The notes: generated by a model from the letters alone, not told the origin. A DNA stretch of 10,441 nucleotides from an uncultured Rickettsiales bacterium (GCA_937982385.1 CALJMC010000119.1:1-10441); one strand, 5' to 3'; numbered from the stretch's first letter, positions 1 through 7,435 are shown. Translations and numbers: made by a program.

Positions 1-1
1 G

Positions 2-628
2 CCCATTCTCGAGGCGAACGTCAAACGAATCCTCTATCGCCTATTTGCGCGCGAACAGGCAAGCGACAAGGAATTATGGGGGCTTGCAGAGCAGGTTCTC
101 AACAAAGAGGATGCGTTTACCCATAACCAAGCATTGATGGATATTGGCAGTATTATTTGCACCCCCAAAGCACCCAAATGTACCGAATGCCCATTATTTG
201 AACACTGCTTAGGAAAAGAATACCCCCAAATATACCCCACCCCCAAAACTAAAAAGAAAACACCCACACGCCAGAAAGCAATCATCATCATAATGCAGCC
301 GAATGGTGATATTATGATGAAAGCTAGAACCTCTCTATTCCTAGGCGGACTCTATGGTTTTTATGAATTAGATCTCCCGAAATTTCAATCGAAAGATATC
401 GTGGGATTGCCCGAATTAAACATCGTTAAAAACGAGCTTACATTACTAGGTGGCGTTACCCAAACCTATTCTCACTTCAAATTAGACGCAGAGCTCTACC
501 TGTATCGTGCAACAAACAAAATTACTACAGATGCGGAATGGTTTAGCATCGACCAGCTCTCAACACTCGCGATGAGTCGTGCTGATAGCAAAGCGGTTGC
601 GCTGTTGAAACACCACATAGAAAATTAA
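2..628 (+). CDS. mutY: A/G-specific adenine glycosylase MutY, C-terminal part (5' end outside window)
   Basis: Base-excision repair enzyme that removes adenine mispaired with 8-oxoguanine; cytoplasmic and DNA-bound. The open frame enters from the left edge, so the catalytic helix-hairpin-helix region is missing and only the last 208 residues are visible. They begin with PILEANVKR, followed by a stretch like the family's FNQALMDLGATIC. The four [4Fe-4S] cysteines are present at partial residues 53, 60, 63 and 69, with the classic C-X6-C-X2-C-X5-C spacing. After a Lys-rich linker (about residues 77-90) comes the NUDIX-like 8-oxoG recognition domain: GGLYGFYELD replaces the usual GLWEFPGG, and QTYSHFKLD matches the F-S/T-H loop that reads 8-oxoG. 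The TAA stop is at 626-628. An internal TTG/ATG at 134-139 could be mistaken for a start, but it lies inside the Fe-S domain. The W-to-Y change in the NUDIX-like domain is a modest divergence. Confidence 0.95.
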   Translation, partial: PILEANVKRILYRLFAREQASDKELWGLAEQVLNKEDAFTHNQALMDIGSIICTPKAPKCTECPLFEHCLGKEYPQIYPTPKTKKKTPTRQKAIIIIMQPNGDIMMKARTSLFLGGLYGFYELDLPKFQSKDIVGLPELNIVKNELTLLGGVTQTYSHFKLDAELYLYRATNKITTDAEWFSIDQLSTLAMSRADSKAVALLKHHIEN

Positions 629-652
629 GTGATAATTTTAGTCCGATTACGC

Positions 653-681
653 TTGATTGGACGTTCAAAAATGCGTATCAA
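653..681 (+). promoter_or_regulatory. Possible sigma-70 promoter for nhaD
   Basis: TTGATT (653-658) and TATCAA (676-681) are separated by 17 bp, about 50 bp upstream of the nhaD start. Each hexamer matches the sigma-70 consensus at four of six positions. This is a by-eye match in a 102-bp gap between mutY and nhaD; read-through from mutY is also possible. Confidence 0.3.
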
Positions 682-730
682 CTAATGCATCACTATTACA
701 CCCCTCAAAATACATTTCGGAGTTGAATCT

Positions 731-2164
731 ATGCTTTCTCGCTTACTACTACCCCTCCTTTCAGTCATGGCACTCACTTTTATGCCAGAACTCGCACTTG
801 CAAGCGGTGGCGGCGGAGAAACTATCGACCCTGCTAACTTCACTAAGAGTTACTATGGTTTTATCGCGCTAGGCATCTTTACTATCGCCTATTTGTTCGT
901 AATTGGTGAAGAAGCAGTACATATGCGCAAATCCAAGCCTGTGATTGTCGCAGCGGGTATCATATGGGCATTGGTTGCGATGGCATATACCTCCATAGAC
1001 CGCAATGCTGATGTGCATTACTTCCTCAACCACAACCTGCTTGAATATGTCAATTTGATGCTCTTTCTGCTTGCCGCCATGACCTATATTAACACGTTGG
1101 AAGAACGCCAAGTGTTCGCAGCGTTGCGCGGATGGCTGGTATCTCGCGGGTATGGCTATAGAAAAATCTTCTGGATTACGGGCGTTCTCGCCTTCTGTAT
1201 CTCACCTATTGCCGATAACCTTACCACCGCCCTCTTAATGGCAGCAGTGGCAATGGCAGTCGCTGGTGGTCGCACGGCAGTTCTAGCGGATGCTGATAAG
1301 CGCTCATTTGTTGTTATTGCTTGTATTAATATTGTCGTCGCAGCCAATGCTGGTGGCGCATTTAGCCCGTTTGGTGACATCACCACTCTGATGGTATGGC
1401 AAAAAGGTGTTATCGAATTCCATGAATTCTTCGTGCTTTTCGTTCCTTCAGTGGTCAACTGGATTATCCCAGCATTTATCATGTCTTTCTTCGTAGCAAA
1501 AACGAAGCCAGATGCGCTGACTGCCGACATCAAAATCAAGCGCGGTGGTATCATTGTTATCTTCCTCTTTATCATGACTATTGGTATGGCAGTGACCTTC
1601 CACAACTCATTTCACCTCCCGCCTATGCTCGGCATGATGACTGGTTTGGGTGTCTTGAAACTCTTCGGCTACTATTTGAAGATGACGAACGAATCTGCTG
1701 CAGATGACAACCAAGAACATTCGGTTGGACGTTGGGATATCTTTACGCAGCTACAACGCGCAGAGTGGGATACATTGATGTTCTTCTATGGCGTTATCTT
1801 ATGTGTGGGCGGTTTGGGAGCACTTGGCTATCTCGATGTCACCTCACGCATGATGTATGATGATTTAGGCCCAACACAAGCCAACATATTGGTGGGTATC
1901 TTATCCGCGATTGTTGATAATATCCCTGTGATGTTTGCTGTATTGACCATGATGCCTGACATGTCGCATGAGCAGTGGTTGCTGGTGACACTCACCGCAG
2001 GTGTGGGTGGCTCGTTGCTTTCAGTTGGTTCTGCTGCGGGTGTTGCCTTGATGGGGCAAGCGCGCGGCATCTATACCTTCTTCGCACATATGAAATGGAC
2101 ATGGGCAATCGCGCTGGGTTATGCAGCGTCAATTTATGTTCATATTGTAATGAGTGGAATTTAA
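731..2164 (+). CDS. nhaD: NhaD-type Na+/H+ antiporter
   Basis: Inner-membrane sodium/proton antiporter for Na+ export and alkaline pH homeostasis, of 477 aa, which is usual for the family. The ATG at 731 is preceded by GGAG (719-722) with 8-nt spacing. Residues 1-25 look like a cleavable signal peptide (hydrophobic core, then ALALA-SGGGG), followed by many hydrophobic helices. Family motifs in order: GEEAVHMRKSKPV at 59-71, SPIADNLTTALLM at 158-170 (membrane-buried Asp and polar residues), FSPFGDITTLMVW at 211-223, DNIPVMFA at 396-403 and GGSLLSVGSAAGVALMG at 426-442. The two SP.(A/G)D-type half-motifs are typical of the ion transporter superfamily. A hydrophilic loop lies at about 317-345. 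It is transcribed alone, downstream of mutY. Its TAA overlaps the stop codon of the convergent gene on the - strand, leaving no intergenic space. The alternative, a related ArsB/NhaD family permease, is less likely given the motif match. Confidence 0.95.
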   Translation: MLSRLLLPLLSVMALTFMPELALASGGGGETIDPANFTKSYYGFIALGIFTIAYLFVIGEEAVHMRKSKPVIVAAGIIWALVAMAYTSIDRNADVHYFLNHNLLEYVNLMLFLLAAMTYINTLEERQVFAALRGWLVSRGYGYRKIFWITGVLAFCISPIADNLTTALLMAAVAMAVAGGRTAVLADADKRSFVVIACINIVVAANAGGAFSPFGDITTLMVWQKGVIEFHEFFVLFVPSVVNWIIPAFIMSFFVAKTKPDALTADIKIKRGGIIVIFLFIMTIGMAVTFHNSFHLPPMLGMMTGLGVLKLFGYYLKMTNESAADDNQEHSVGRWDIFTQLQRAEWDTLMFFYGVILCVGGLGALGYLDVTSRMMYDDLGPTQANILVGILSAIVDNIPVMFAVLTMMPDMSHEQWLLVTLTAGVGGSLLSVGSAAGVALMGQARGIYTFFAHMKWTWAIALGYAASIYVHIVMSGI

Positions 2165-4065
2165 AGGATTACGGTCGCATCGCGATGCGGCGTTTGCCCT
2201 GAGAGAAGCGCCGATTGCGGTACTAACCCTGAAGATGATGGCATGCGTGAAGCAACTAAGCTTTCAGATTGCTGATGCTTATCTAATGGATCGAGCACCC
2301 CACCTTCATCAATTAAATCAGCTGCAATAGGCTGAGGCTGATGAATCGACGTTACATTCGCAGGCACGTGGTGTGCATCGTTTGCAGCAGGTTGTTCAGG
2401 CGTTGCCACTTGCGTAACTCCCGCATCCCGTGCGCGCAACATCTCAAGTGTACGCTCCACATGCGGCAGATAAATATGATCATGAATGGTAGTTTGTCCT
2501 GGCACCAAGAAATCCAACAACTCAGGCTGATTTTTCATGCTAACATAGCGCAACTCAGCATAACGTGAGTTGAGTTCCTGAAATTTTGATTCGGGCGTAT
2601 CATAGCCACTGCGATGATAGAACTCGCTGTCTATTTGCAGGCGCTCAGCTGCATGACTCACTAAGTTATGGAAATTATCCATATCATTTTCAGGCACCAC
2701 CTGCGACAAACGCACATCATTGACTGCAAATTCTGGTGCATCTAACTCTGCACGAACGCGTGCTTTTACCGTAGCATCACCACGGTTCCACTCATCCATT
2801 TTTCCTTTAAGCGCTTGCAAACGATCCATATCACGCCCTGCGAGCTGATCGACTGCTTCAACATCTTCCGCAGAAAAACTGGTTGGTGCGAAGAAGTGAT
2901 TCGCCTCATGCACGACCACGCGCTTGAACTCTTCTACATCATGCTTGCCTGAAACAAAGATTTGGTAAATCCCCTCAATATCATCAGGACGTTGTGTTAC
3001 GCGACGATGGAACCCATAGGCAGGAATATCTGGTGCGATAGGCTGCACGGTACGTTCGGGCGTATAGGCAAACTCAGCACCCACGCGGAATAATGCTTCC
3101 GACAATACAGGCGGCAGCAAGCGAATAGCAGCTTGTACATTTAGCTCGCTCTCTTTGAGTTGTTCTGGAATATCACTTTGCCCTGCAAAATGTTCCTGCA
3201 ACTTTTTAATTTTCATTTGCACACGTGGAGCAACTCCCGCCGCCATTTTCTCATTCGTACTTGAGAGTGGCTGCTGCAACACTTCACGACCAATCTTCCA
3301 GTTTTGTATCGCATTCGCAGAGAACTTATGCTCAGATAATGACTCTGTTAAACGTGAGACCTCCTGCACATAATCAGGATTCACACCCAACAGGTTTGCA
3401 ACGCCCGCCACACCATTTTCACGCGCGGCTGCAGTGAAATCTGATGCTTTCACACCGAGATATTGCGATAATTTTGAGACTAGCCCTTCTGTATCACGCA
3501 CACCTTGCGCGAAATTATAGAGCGGCTCTTTGAAGCCACGCTGCTTAAGCGCTTCTTCTACCACCAAATATGATGATATAGCATTAGAAGCCTGCTCTTT
3601 TTCGGGTACGGAATAATCTGGATTTTTTAGATATTCTTCAATAACAGCGGCGAATGGGTTTTGTTCTTTACCTACCTGTTTTGCTATATCAGGGTCTTCA
3701 CCCGTTTGCTGTTTCGTCACCACATGTTTTACATTATCAGCAAGCGCCGCATGCTCAGATTCCAACGATAGTGGCATTAATCCCGCCAACGCAAGCGCTA
3801 CTGGCGCTTTGTTTCTATCCGCAAAAAAGGACGGATGGTCTATTGTGTAGGCTTTCACCACCTTCTGAACCAAGTTGCGCAGGTTAGATTGCGCCATCTC
3901 GCGCGGATGCACCACAAGCAATGGGTCAGCTACATTAAAATAGGAGCCATGCTCCACATGAATACGGTTATTCTTTAAGAACGCGCCTTCATCAAATGGC
4001 ACGGCGCTTTGCTGTGTCTGTTCCTCTTGTTGCAAAGGAAATGTTGCTGTCATGTTTTCTGCCAT
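2161..4065 (-). CDS. Uncharacterised 634-aa protein with HEANH zincin-like motif
   Basis: I do not recognise this protein. What is visible: a Gln-rich N-terminus (about 8-25) without signal peptide; a mostly helical middle containing a possible duplicated helical unit (LGVKASDFTAAAR at 203-215 and LGVNPDYVQEVSR at 226-238); and a candidate metallopeptidase-like domain at about 360-545. HEANH at 386-390 sits in a hydrophobic-flanked helix (RVVVHEANHFF) and fits the zinc-binding HExxH pattern. Possible third ligands are Glu residues in the helix around 492-504 (ESKFQELNSRYAEL), but that is inference. The last 90 residues are a Pro/Gln/Ser/Ala-rich, probably disordered tail. The start at 4065 directly follows the stop of the upstream gene (TAA|ATG), suggesting translational coupling; a GGGA stretch lies just upstream. 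A second in-frame ATG at 4053 is a possible alternative start. Secretion, effector or protease function is possible but not shown. Confidence 0.8.
   Translation of the reverse strand: MAENMTATFPLQQEEQTQQSAVPFDEGAFLKNNRIHVEHGSYFNVADPLLVVHPREMAQSNLRNLVQKVVKAYTIDHPSFFADRNKAPVALALAGLMPLSLESEHAALADNVKHVVTKQQTGEDPDIAKQVGKEQNPFAAVIEEYLKNPDYSVPEKEQASNAISSYLVVEEALKQRGFKEPLYNFAQGVRDTEGLVSKLSQYLGVKASDFTAAARENGVAGVANLLGVNPDYVQEVSRLTESLSEHKFSANAIQNWKIGREVLQQPLSSTNEKMAAGVAPRVQMKIKKLQEHFAGQSDIPEQLKESELNVQAAIRLLPPVLSEALFRVGAEFAYTPERTVQPIAPDIPAYGFHRRVTQRPDDIEGIYQIFVSGKHDVEEFKRVVVHEANHFFAPTSFSAEDVEAVDQLAGRDMDRLQALKGKMDEWNRGDATVKARVRAELDAPEFAVNDVRLSQVVPENDMDNFHNLVSHAAERLQIDSEFYHRSGYDTPESKFQELNSRYAELRYVSMKNQPELLDFLVPGQTTIHDHIYLPHVERTLEMLRARDAGVTQVATPEQPAANDAHHVPANVTSIHQPQPIAADLIDEGGVLDPLDKHQQSESLVASRMPSSSGLVPQSALLSGQTPHRDATVIL
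2174..2191. repeat. Perfect 14-bp palindrome at the convergent gene ends
   Basis: CGCATCGCGATGCG (2176-2189) is a perfect palindrome. It extends by a T-G and a G-C pair to give a possible 7-bp stem with a CGCG loop. It lies 10 bases beyond the nhaD stop and inside the last codons of the convergent 634-aa gene. With no free intergenic space it could help terminate nhaD transcripts, but the following GTTTG is a poor U-tract, so a terminator role is uncertain. Confidence 0.4.
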
Positions 4066-4947
4066 TTATCCCATTCCCAGTGCTGATTTTGCGACTTCTT
4101 GCGCTCCATCTATTACCGCTTTGTGCTCACGACGTTTCATTTCAATTTCAGCAAAACTAGGCTTATCTTTTCTATCATTCGCAGGATGCCATGATTCATT
4201 TGCAGCAGCTTGTGATTCATCCATTGCAACAGCTCCTGCGATACCACCTACTTCTGGTATATCAACGCCAGCACCAACCGCACCGATAGTCACTGCCTCT
4301 GCAATACCCTTCGCTGCTTCTTTCACACGGGCTTGCGCTGGTGATTGAATGCCTTCCTGCACTTCATACGCAAATTTAATTTTATCATAATCAACGGATG
4401 CTTTTTCATAGTGTTTATTGCCCTTAGACCATGCTCCATAAGCAGCACCAGCAACTCCAATAGCGAGCACAGGGCCTGCAGCTAAAATAGTTCCAGCTCC
4501 AACGAGACCTGCTATACCATTCACTGCCAAGCCTAGCAAACCACCCCCCATAATAAAACCACTCATAGCTCCCTGAGCTATCCCCATATTCAATCGGGAT
4601 GGCGGTTTAATCTCAACACCCGCCGCAGCTCTTTGCTCGACTTGTTTTTTATTAATAAACGCACCCGCCACCGTTGCTCCAGCAAGAGGAATAAGAGCGT
4701 TCCAGCCACTTGATAAAATACCAGAAGATGCAGAAGCTCCTCCCCAGCTAGCTATAGACTCTAAGAATGGAACGCCTACCCCAGCACCAAGCATAATTCC
4801 AACTTTTATTACGGCAGTCAATGACATAGCCATAAATGTCGTCTCACCTAGATATTTCTGCATAAACGTCAGAGGCTCATCCTTAGGCGGCAAGCGATAA
4901 ATCGGCTTGCCACCCTTGGTTCCTGCTATGGTTATGTCGTCAGTCAT
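4066..4947 (-). CDS. Uncharacterised 293-aa glycine-rich multi-pass membrane protein
   Basis: Not recognised as a named family. The N-terminal 36 residues are polar (MTDDITIAGTKGGKP...), followed by hydrophobic segments at about 37-61, 82-99, 121-149 and 150-172. These are rich in Gly/Ala with repeated GxxxG spacing (for example GAMSGFIMGGGLLGL), as in glycine-zipper membrane proteins. A charged stretch at 174-212 is followed by a second Gly/Ala/Val-rich, weakly hydrophobic stretch (215-242) and a polar, charged C-terminus. No enzymatic motif is visible. It is the first gene of a two-gene unit: its TAA directly abuts the ATG of the HEANH gene, so the two products probably act together, perhaps as a membrane partner or carrier for the other protein (inference). 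The ATG at 4947 has a weak GAGA Shine-Dalgarno (5-nt spacing) and is the first Met in a frame whose translation starts with polar residues. Pore-forming or effector-like roles are conceivable but unsupported. Confidence 0.75.
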   Translation of the reverse strand: MTDDITIAGTKGGKPIYRLPPKDEPLTFMQKYLGETTFMAMSLTAVIKVGIMLGAGVGVPFLESIASWGGASASSGILSSGWNALIPLAGATVAGAFINKKQVEQRAAAGVEIKPPSRLNMGIAQGAMSGFIMGGGLLGLAVNGIAGLVGAGTILAAGPVLAIGVAGAAYGAWSKGNKHYEKASVDYDKIKFAYEVQEGIQSPAQARVKEAAKGIAEAVTIGAVGAGVDIPEVGGIAGAVAMDESQAAANESWHPANDRKDKPSFAEIEMKRREHKAVIDGAQEVAKSALGMG

Positions 4948-4995
4948 GTGTCTCTCATGTTCGGTTCTACTTTATTTCACTATGTATAGTACCAT

Positions 4996-5028
4996 AGAAA
5001 TATGTCAGAAATATGACGATTAGATGAC
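4996..5028. repeat. Tandem 11-bp repeats upstream of gltA promoter
   Basis: AGAAATATGTC (4996-5006) is followed directly by AGAAATATGAC (5007-5017), 10 of 11 bases identical. A decayed third in-phase unit, GATTAGATGAC (5018-5028), shares the ATGAC end. The 11-bp period is close to one helical turn, so a protein binding each unit would sit on the same DNA face. The array ends at the proposed gltA -35 element, which suits an activator or repressor site. It also lies upstream of the divergent gene at 4947. Confidence 0.5.
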
Positions 5029-5051
5029 AAAATGGAACATTTATCTATAAA
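5024..5051 (+). promoter_or_regulatory. Putative sigma-70 promoter for gltA
   Basis: ATGACA (5024-5029, five of six matches to TTGACA) and TATAAA (5046-5051, five of six matches to TATAAT) are separated by 16 bp. Transcription would start near 5058, giving a gltA leader of about 128 nt. It is the best promoter match in the 238-bp divergent intergenic region. A second AT-rich patch at 5109-5122 (TATACATAATAC) lacks a convincing -35. Confidence 0.5.
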
Positions 5052-5185
5052 AGCAGCGCAACGCCCCCTCGGATGTTAGAAACCAATAGAAAACCACCCC
5101 CTAAGCACGTATACATAATACTAAGGAAAATCTTCCGTATATATCGCGTTACCTAAGCGCTTCACCCTAACAAAAGGACAGACTC

Positions 5186-6463
5186 ATGACCGAGAGAAAA
5201 GCAATTCTAACGATTGATGGCAAAGAAAGCTACGACCTGCCAATCCATGATGCGACAGAAGGCCCTTCTGTGATGGATATCAGTGCCTTATATAAAGAAT
5301 CAGGACATTTTACGCTTGATCCCGGCTTCCTGTCTACAGCGTCATGTGAGTCGAAAATCACCTTCATTGATGGTGGCAAAGGCATCCTTCGCTATCGCGG
5401 TTATGACATTGATGAATTGGCAGAAAAACGCACCTATGTAGACGTCGCTCACCTGCTTTTATACGGTGAATTGCCTGAAGGTGATCGCAAAGCATGGTTT
5501 GACCATAAAATTACCCATCACACGATGGCGCATGAGCAATTGCAGTTTATGTTCCGTGGTTTTCCGCGTCGTGCACACCCAATGGCGATTTTGGTAGGTG
5601 CAACAGGTTCGCTCTCTGCATTCTATCATGACAGCCTTGACCTCTATGACCCAGCACAGCGCGAGCTCGCTGCTCACCGTCTGATTGCGAAAATGCCAAC
5701 ATTGGCAGCAATGTGCTATAAATACTCAGTTGGACAGCCTTTTGTTTATCCTGATAACTCTCTCGGATTTGCAGAGAATTTCCTACATATGATGTTCTCA
5801 ACTCCCTGTGAAAAATATGAAGTAAACCCTGTGCTTGCAAAAGCGATGGACAAAATCTTCACACTCCATGCTGATCATGAGCAAAATGCTTCAACATCTA
5901 CTGTTCGCTTGGCCGGTTCATCGGGTGCAAACCCATTTGCGTGCATTGGTGCTGGTATCGCATCGCTTTGGGGCCCTGCACATGGCGGCGCGAATGAAGC
6001 GGTGATTAATATGCTGCAAGAAATTGGCACGAAAGACCGTATCCCTGAATTTATCGCGCGTGCGAAAGATAAAAACGATCCATTCCGCTTGATGGGCTTT
6101 GGTCATCGCGTCTATCGCAATTATGATCCGCGCGCAACGGTACTTCGCGCCACCTGTAAAGAAGTATTGGCAGAACTAGGCGAGACGGATGAGCCATTGC
6201 TACAAATCGCAATGGAGCTTGAAAAAATCGCACTTGAAGATCCCTATTTCGTGGAACGTAAGCTCTATCCGAATGTTGATTTCTATTCAGGCATCATCTA
6301 TCGCGCGATGGGGATTCCAACATCCCTCTTCACGGTATTGTTCGCAGTAGCCCGCACATCTGGCTGGATTGCACAATGGAAAGAGATGATTGAAGATCCG
6401 AAACAGAAAATTGGTCGTCCTCGTCAACTTTACACGGGTGAAGGTGCGCGTACTATTAAGTAG
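5186..6463 (+). CDS. gltA: Citrate synthase
   Basis: Condenses oxaloacetate and acetyl-CoA to citrate, the entry step of the TCA cycle; cytoplasmic. At 425 aa it is the same length class as the Gram-negative type II (hexameric, NADH-sensitive) enzymes, and its N-terminal residues (LTIDGKESYDLPI) resemble their small beta domain. Catalytic residues are visible: H266 in GPAHGGANEA, H307 in GFGHRVYRNYDPR and D365 in NVDFYSG, matching E. coli H264, H305 and D362. The oxaloacetate-contacting stretch HADHEQNASTSTVRLAG is intact at 228-244. The ATG at 5186 has AAGGA at 5174-5178 with 7-nt spacing, a strong ribosome site. Its neighbours are functionally unrelated, so it is probably monocistronic, from the promoter near 5024-5051 to the terminator at 6582-6617. 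The sequence is fully conserved, with no sign of damage. Confidence 0.98.
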   Translation: MTERKAILTIDGKESYDLPIHDATEGPSVMDISALYKESGHFTLDPGFLSTASCESKITFIDGGKGILRYRGYDIDELAEKRTYVDVAHLLLYGELPEGDRKAWFDHKITHHTMAHEQLQFMFRGFPRRAHPMAILVGATGSLSAFYHDSLDLYDPAQRELAAHRLIAKMPTLAAMCYKYSVGQPFVYPDNSLGFAENFLHMMFSTPCEKYEVNPVLAKAMDKIFTLHADHEQNASTSTVRLAGSSGANPFACIGAGIASLWGPAHGGANEAVINMLQEIGTKDRIPEFIARAKDKNDPFRLMGFGHRVYRNYDPRATVLRATCKEVLAELGETDEPLLQIAMELEKIALEDPYFVERKLYPNVDFYSGIIYRAMGIPTSLFTVLFAVARTSGWIAQWKEMIEDPKQKIGRPRQLYTGEGARTIK

Positions 6464-6527
6464 ATATAATCTGGCACCTGCTACGGCTCCTGCATCCGCA
6501 ATAGGAAAATTGCTCCGCGAGGTTCAA

Positions 6528-6551
6528 GGCTGACTCGGTCTTCTGACCTCG
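6528..6551. repeat. Hairpin repeat element, copy A (intergenic)
   Basis: GGCTGACTC precedes a small hairpin GGTC-TTCT-GACC and then TCG. A closely similar element lies at 10097-10121, where the stem reads GGAC/GTCC. The stem change is compensatory, which suggests the hairpin itself matters. This copy is nested inside the larger GGTTCA/TGAACC inverted repeat in the gltA 3' region. With only two copies visible, chance similarity remains possible. Confidence 0.35.
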
Positions 6552-6581
6552 TGAACCACTAGACCTTACAGCCCAAAAACA

Positions 6582-6617
6582 AAAAAGCTCCGCGCTCAAC
6601 TGAGTACGGGGCTTTTT
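6582..6617. terminator. Bidirectional rho-independent terminator
   Basis: AAAAAGCTCCG (6582-6592) pairs with CGGGGCTTTTT (6607-6617), an 11-bp stem with a single G-T wobble. A T-tract lies on the 3' side on both strands. It ends gltA (and any small RNA) on the + strand and the flagellin-like gene, whose stop is at 6635, on the - strand. Confidence 0.9.
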
Positions 6618-6634
6618 ATTTCATTTCTTATCTC

Positions 6635-7435
6635 TTAATTAGATGATAAAAGCGACAACAAGTTACCTTGCAAATTATTACCCTGCGCTTGGGTTGCTAT
6701 GCCACCTTGATATTTCATCAAGTTCAACACACCGTCACTTGATTCTGACAATATATCAGTGTCTATAAGTGATGCGCGCGCGGCATCCTGGTTTTGGAAT
6801 GCGCTATCAATGCTCGCTGACGTAATATCCATACGTGCTTGATAGGAACCGATCTCCGCACGTTGCGAGATCACCGTTGCATAGGCATCTTTAATGGCGC
6901 CATAGGCTTCAGATGCATTCTCACCTGAGGTGATATCATAATCCTTCGCGAATAACGCCTTGCTGCTGACATCTGCAATCGCAAAGTCATCATCCAACGC
7001 ATCATCTTTATAGGAGCCATTAAGCAATTTCTTGCCATCAAACTCTGTTGCACCCGAAATGCGGTCCAATTCGTCTTTCAGCTGCTGGAACTCTTCATTC
7101 ATTCCCTCACGCCCGCCTTCACTCAGCGTACCATTGTTTGACAATGCGGCTAGCTCACCCATGCGCTCTAAGATGTCGCCCGCTTGTTCCATGCCGCCGC
7201 TGGCAACCTGCAACAGGCTGCTTTGACGTGCGATATTCTGCCCAGCACCTTTAAGTGCGACCATTTCTGCTTGCAAACTTGCAGCTGCCGACATCGACGC
7301 CACATCAAATGATGCGCCTGATGATCGACTTCCACTTGCGAGTGCTGCGATATTATTTGATACACCATTGTCATTGCTTAACCCCAACAGTCGAAGGACC
7401 TGCGGTGACAGTGAACCACTTACCTGTGATAACAT
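6635..7435 (-). CDS. Flagellin-like protein (short, divergent N-terminus)
   Basis: Homologous to flagellin, the secreted filament subunit. Residues 30-141 match the conserved N-terminal domain: ALASGSR at 31-37 (usual LSSGLRI), QNIARQSSLLQVASGGMEQAGDILERMGELA (usual NDGISLLQTAEGAL...ILQRMRELA), NGTLSEGGR, EFQQLKDELDRI and TEFDGKKLLNGS. Residues 170-266 match the C-terminal domain: EIGSYQARMD, then DTDILSESS, QAQGNNLQGNLLSLL. There is almost no variable middle region (about 142-170), so at 266 aa it is a minimal flagellin. The first 29 residues are unlike the usual MxxINTNxxSLxAQxNL start and carry an odd LSPQVLRLLGLSNDNG. It also ends in SSN rather than the common LLR/LLG. The ATG at 7435 has GGGAG (7443-7447) with 7-nt spacing. 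It is alone between gltA and pheA with no flagellar neighbours. It may be a minor filament or hook-associated subunit, or a repurposed secreted protein. Confidence 0.85.
   Translation of the reverse strand: MLSQVSGSLSPQVLRLLGLSNDNGVSNNIAALASGSRSSGASFDVASMSAAASLQAEMVALKGAGQNIARQSSLLQVASGGMEQAGDILERMGELAALSNNGTLSEGGREGMNEEFQQLKDELDRISGATEFDGKKLLNGSYKDDALDDDFAIADVSSKALFAKDYDITSGENASEAYGAIKDAYATVISQRAEIGSYQARMDITSASIDSAFQNQDAARASLIDTDILSESSDGVLNLMKYQGGIATQAQGNNLQGNLLSLLSSN

Larger units (their letters stand above)
6465..6617 (+). ncRNA. Candidate small RNA or structured gltA 3' UTR
   Basis: Between the gltA stop and the next gene lies 171 bp without a credible ORF. A perfect TATAAT (6465-6470) sits right after the gltA stop, but no good -35 is visible 16-18 bp upstream. 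The downstream stretch has nested inverted repeats: GGTTCA (6521-6526) with TGAACC (6552-6557), and GGTC (6537-6540) with GACC (6545-6548). It ends in a strong terminator. A roughly 140-nt transcript starting near 6477, or a processed gltA 3' end, would fit. No known RNA family was recognised. Confidence 0.25.

Noticed and set aside
1416..1431. GAATTC-CAT-GAATTC inverted repeat
   Set aside because: It lies inside the nhaD coding sequence and is explained by the codons for IEFHEFF; no regulatory context.
1156..1605. 149-codon open frame antisense to nhaD
   Set aside because: It is a shadow of the real gene; the translation has no family features and no ribosome site was evident.
6472..6487. 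TGGCAC-like start of a sigma-54 promoter after gltA
   Set aside because: The -12 GC element is missing at the required spacing.
6511..6560. Possible tRNA-like T-arm (GGTTCAAGG) in the gltA 3' region
   Set aside because: No acceptor stem, anticodon arm or CCA context; better explained as inverted repeats.
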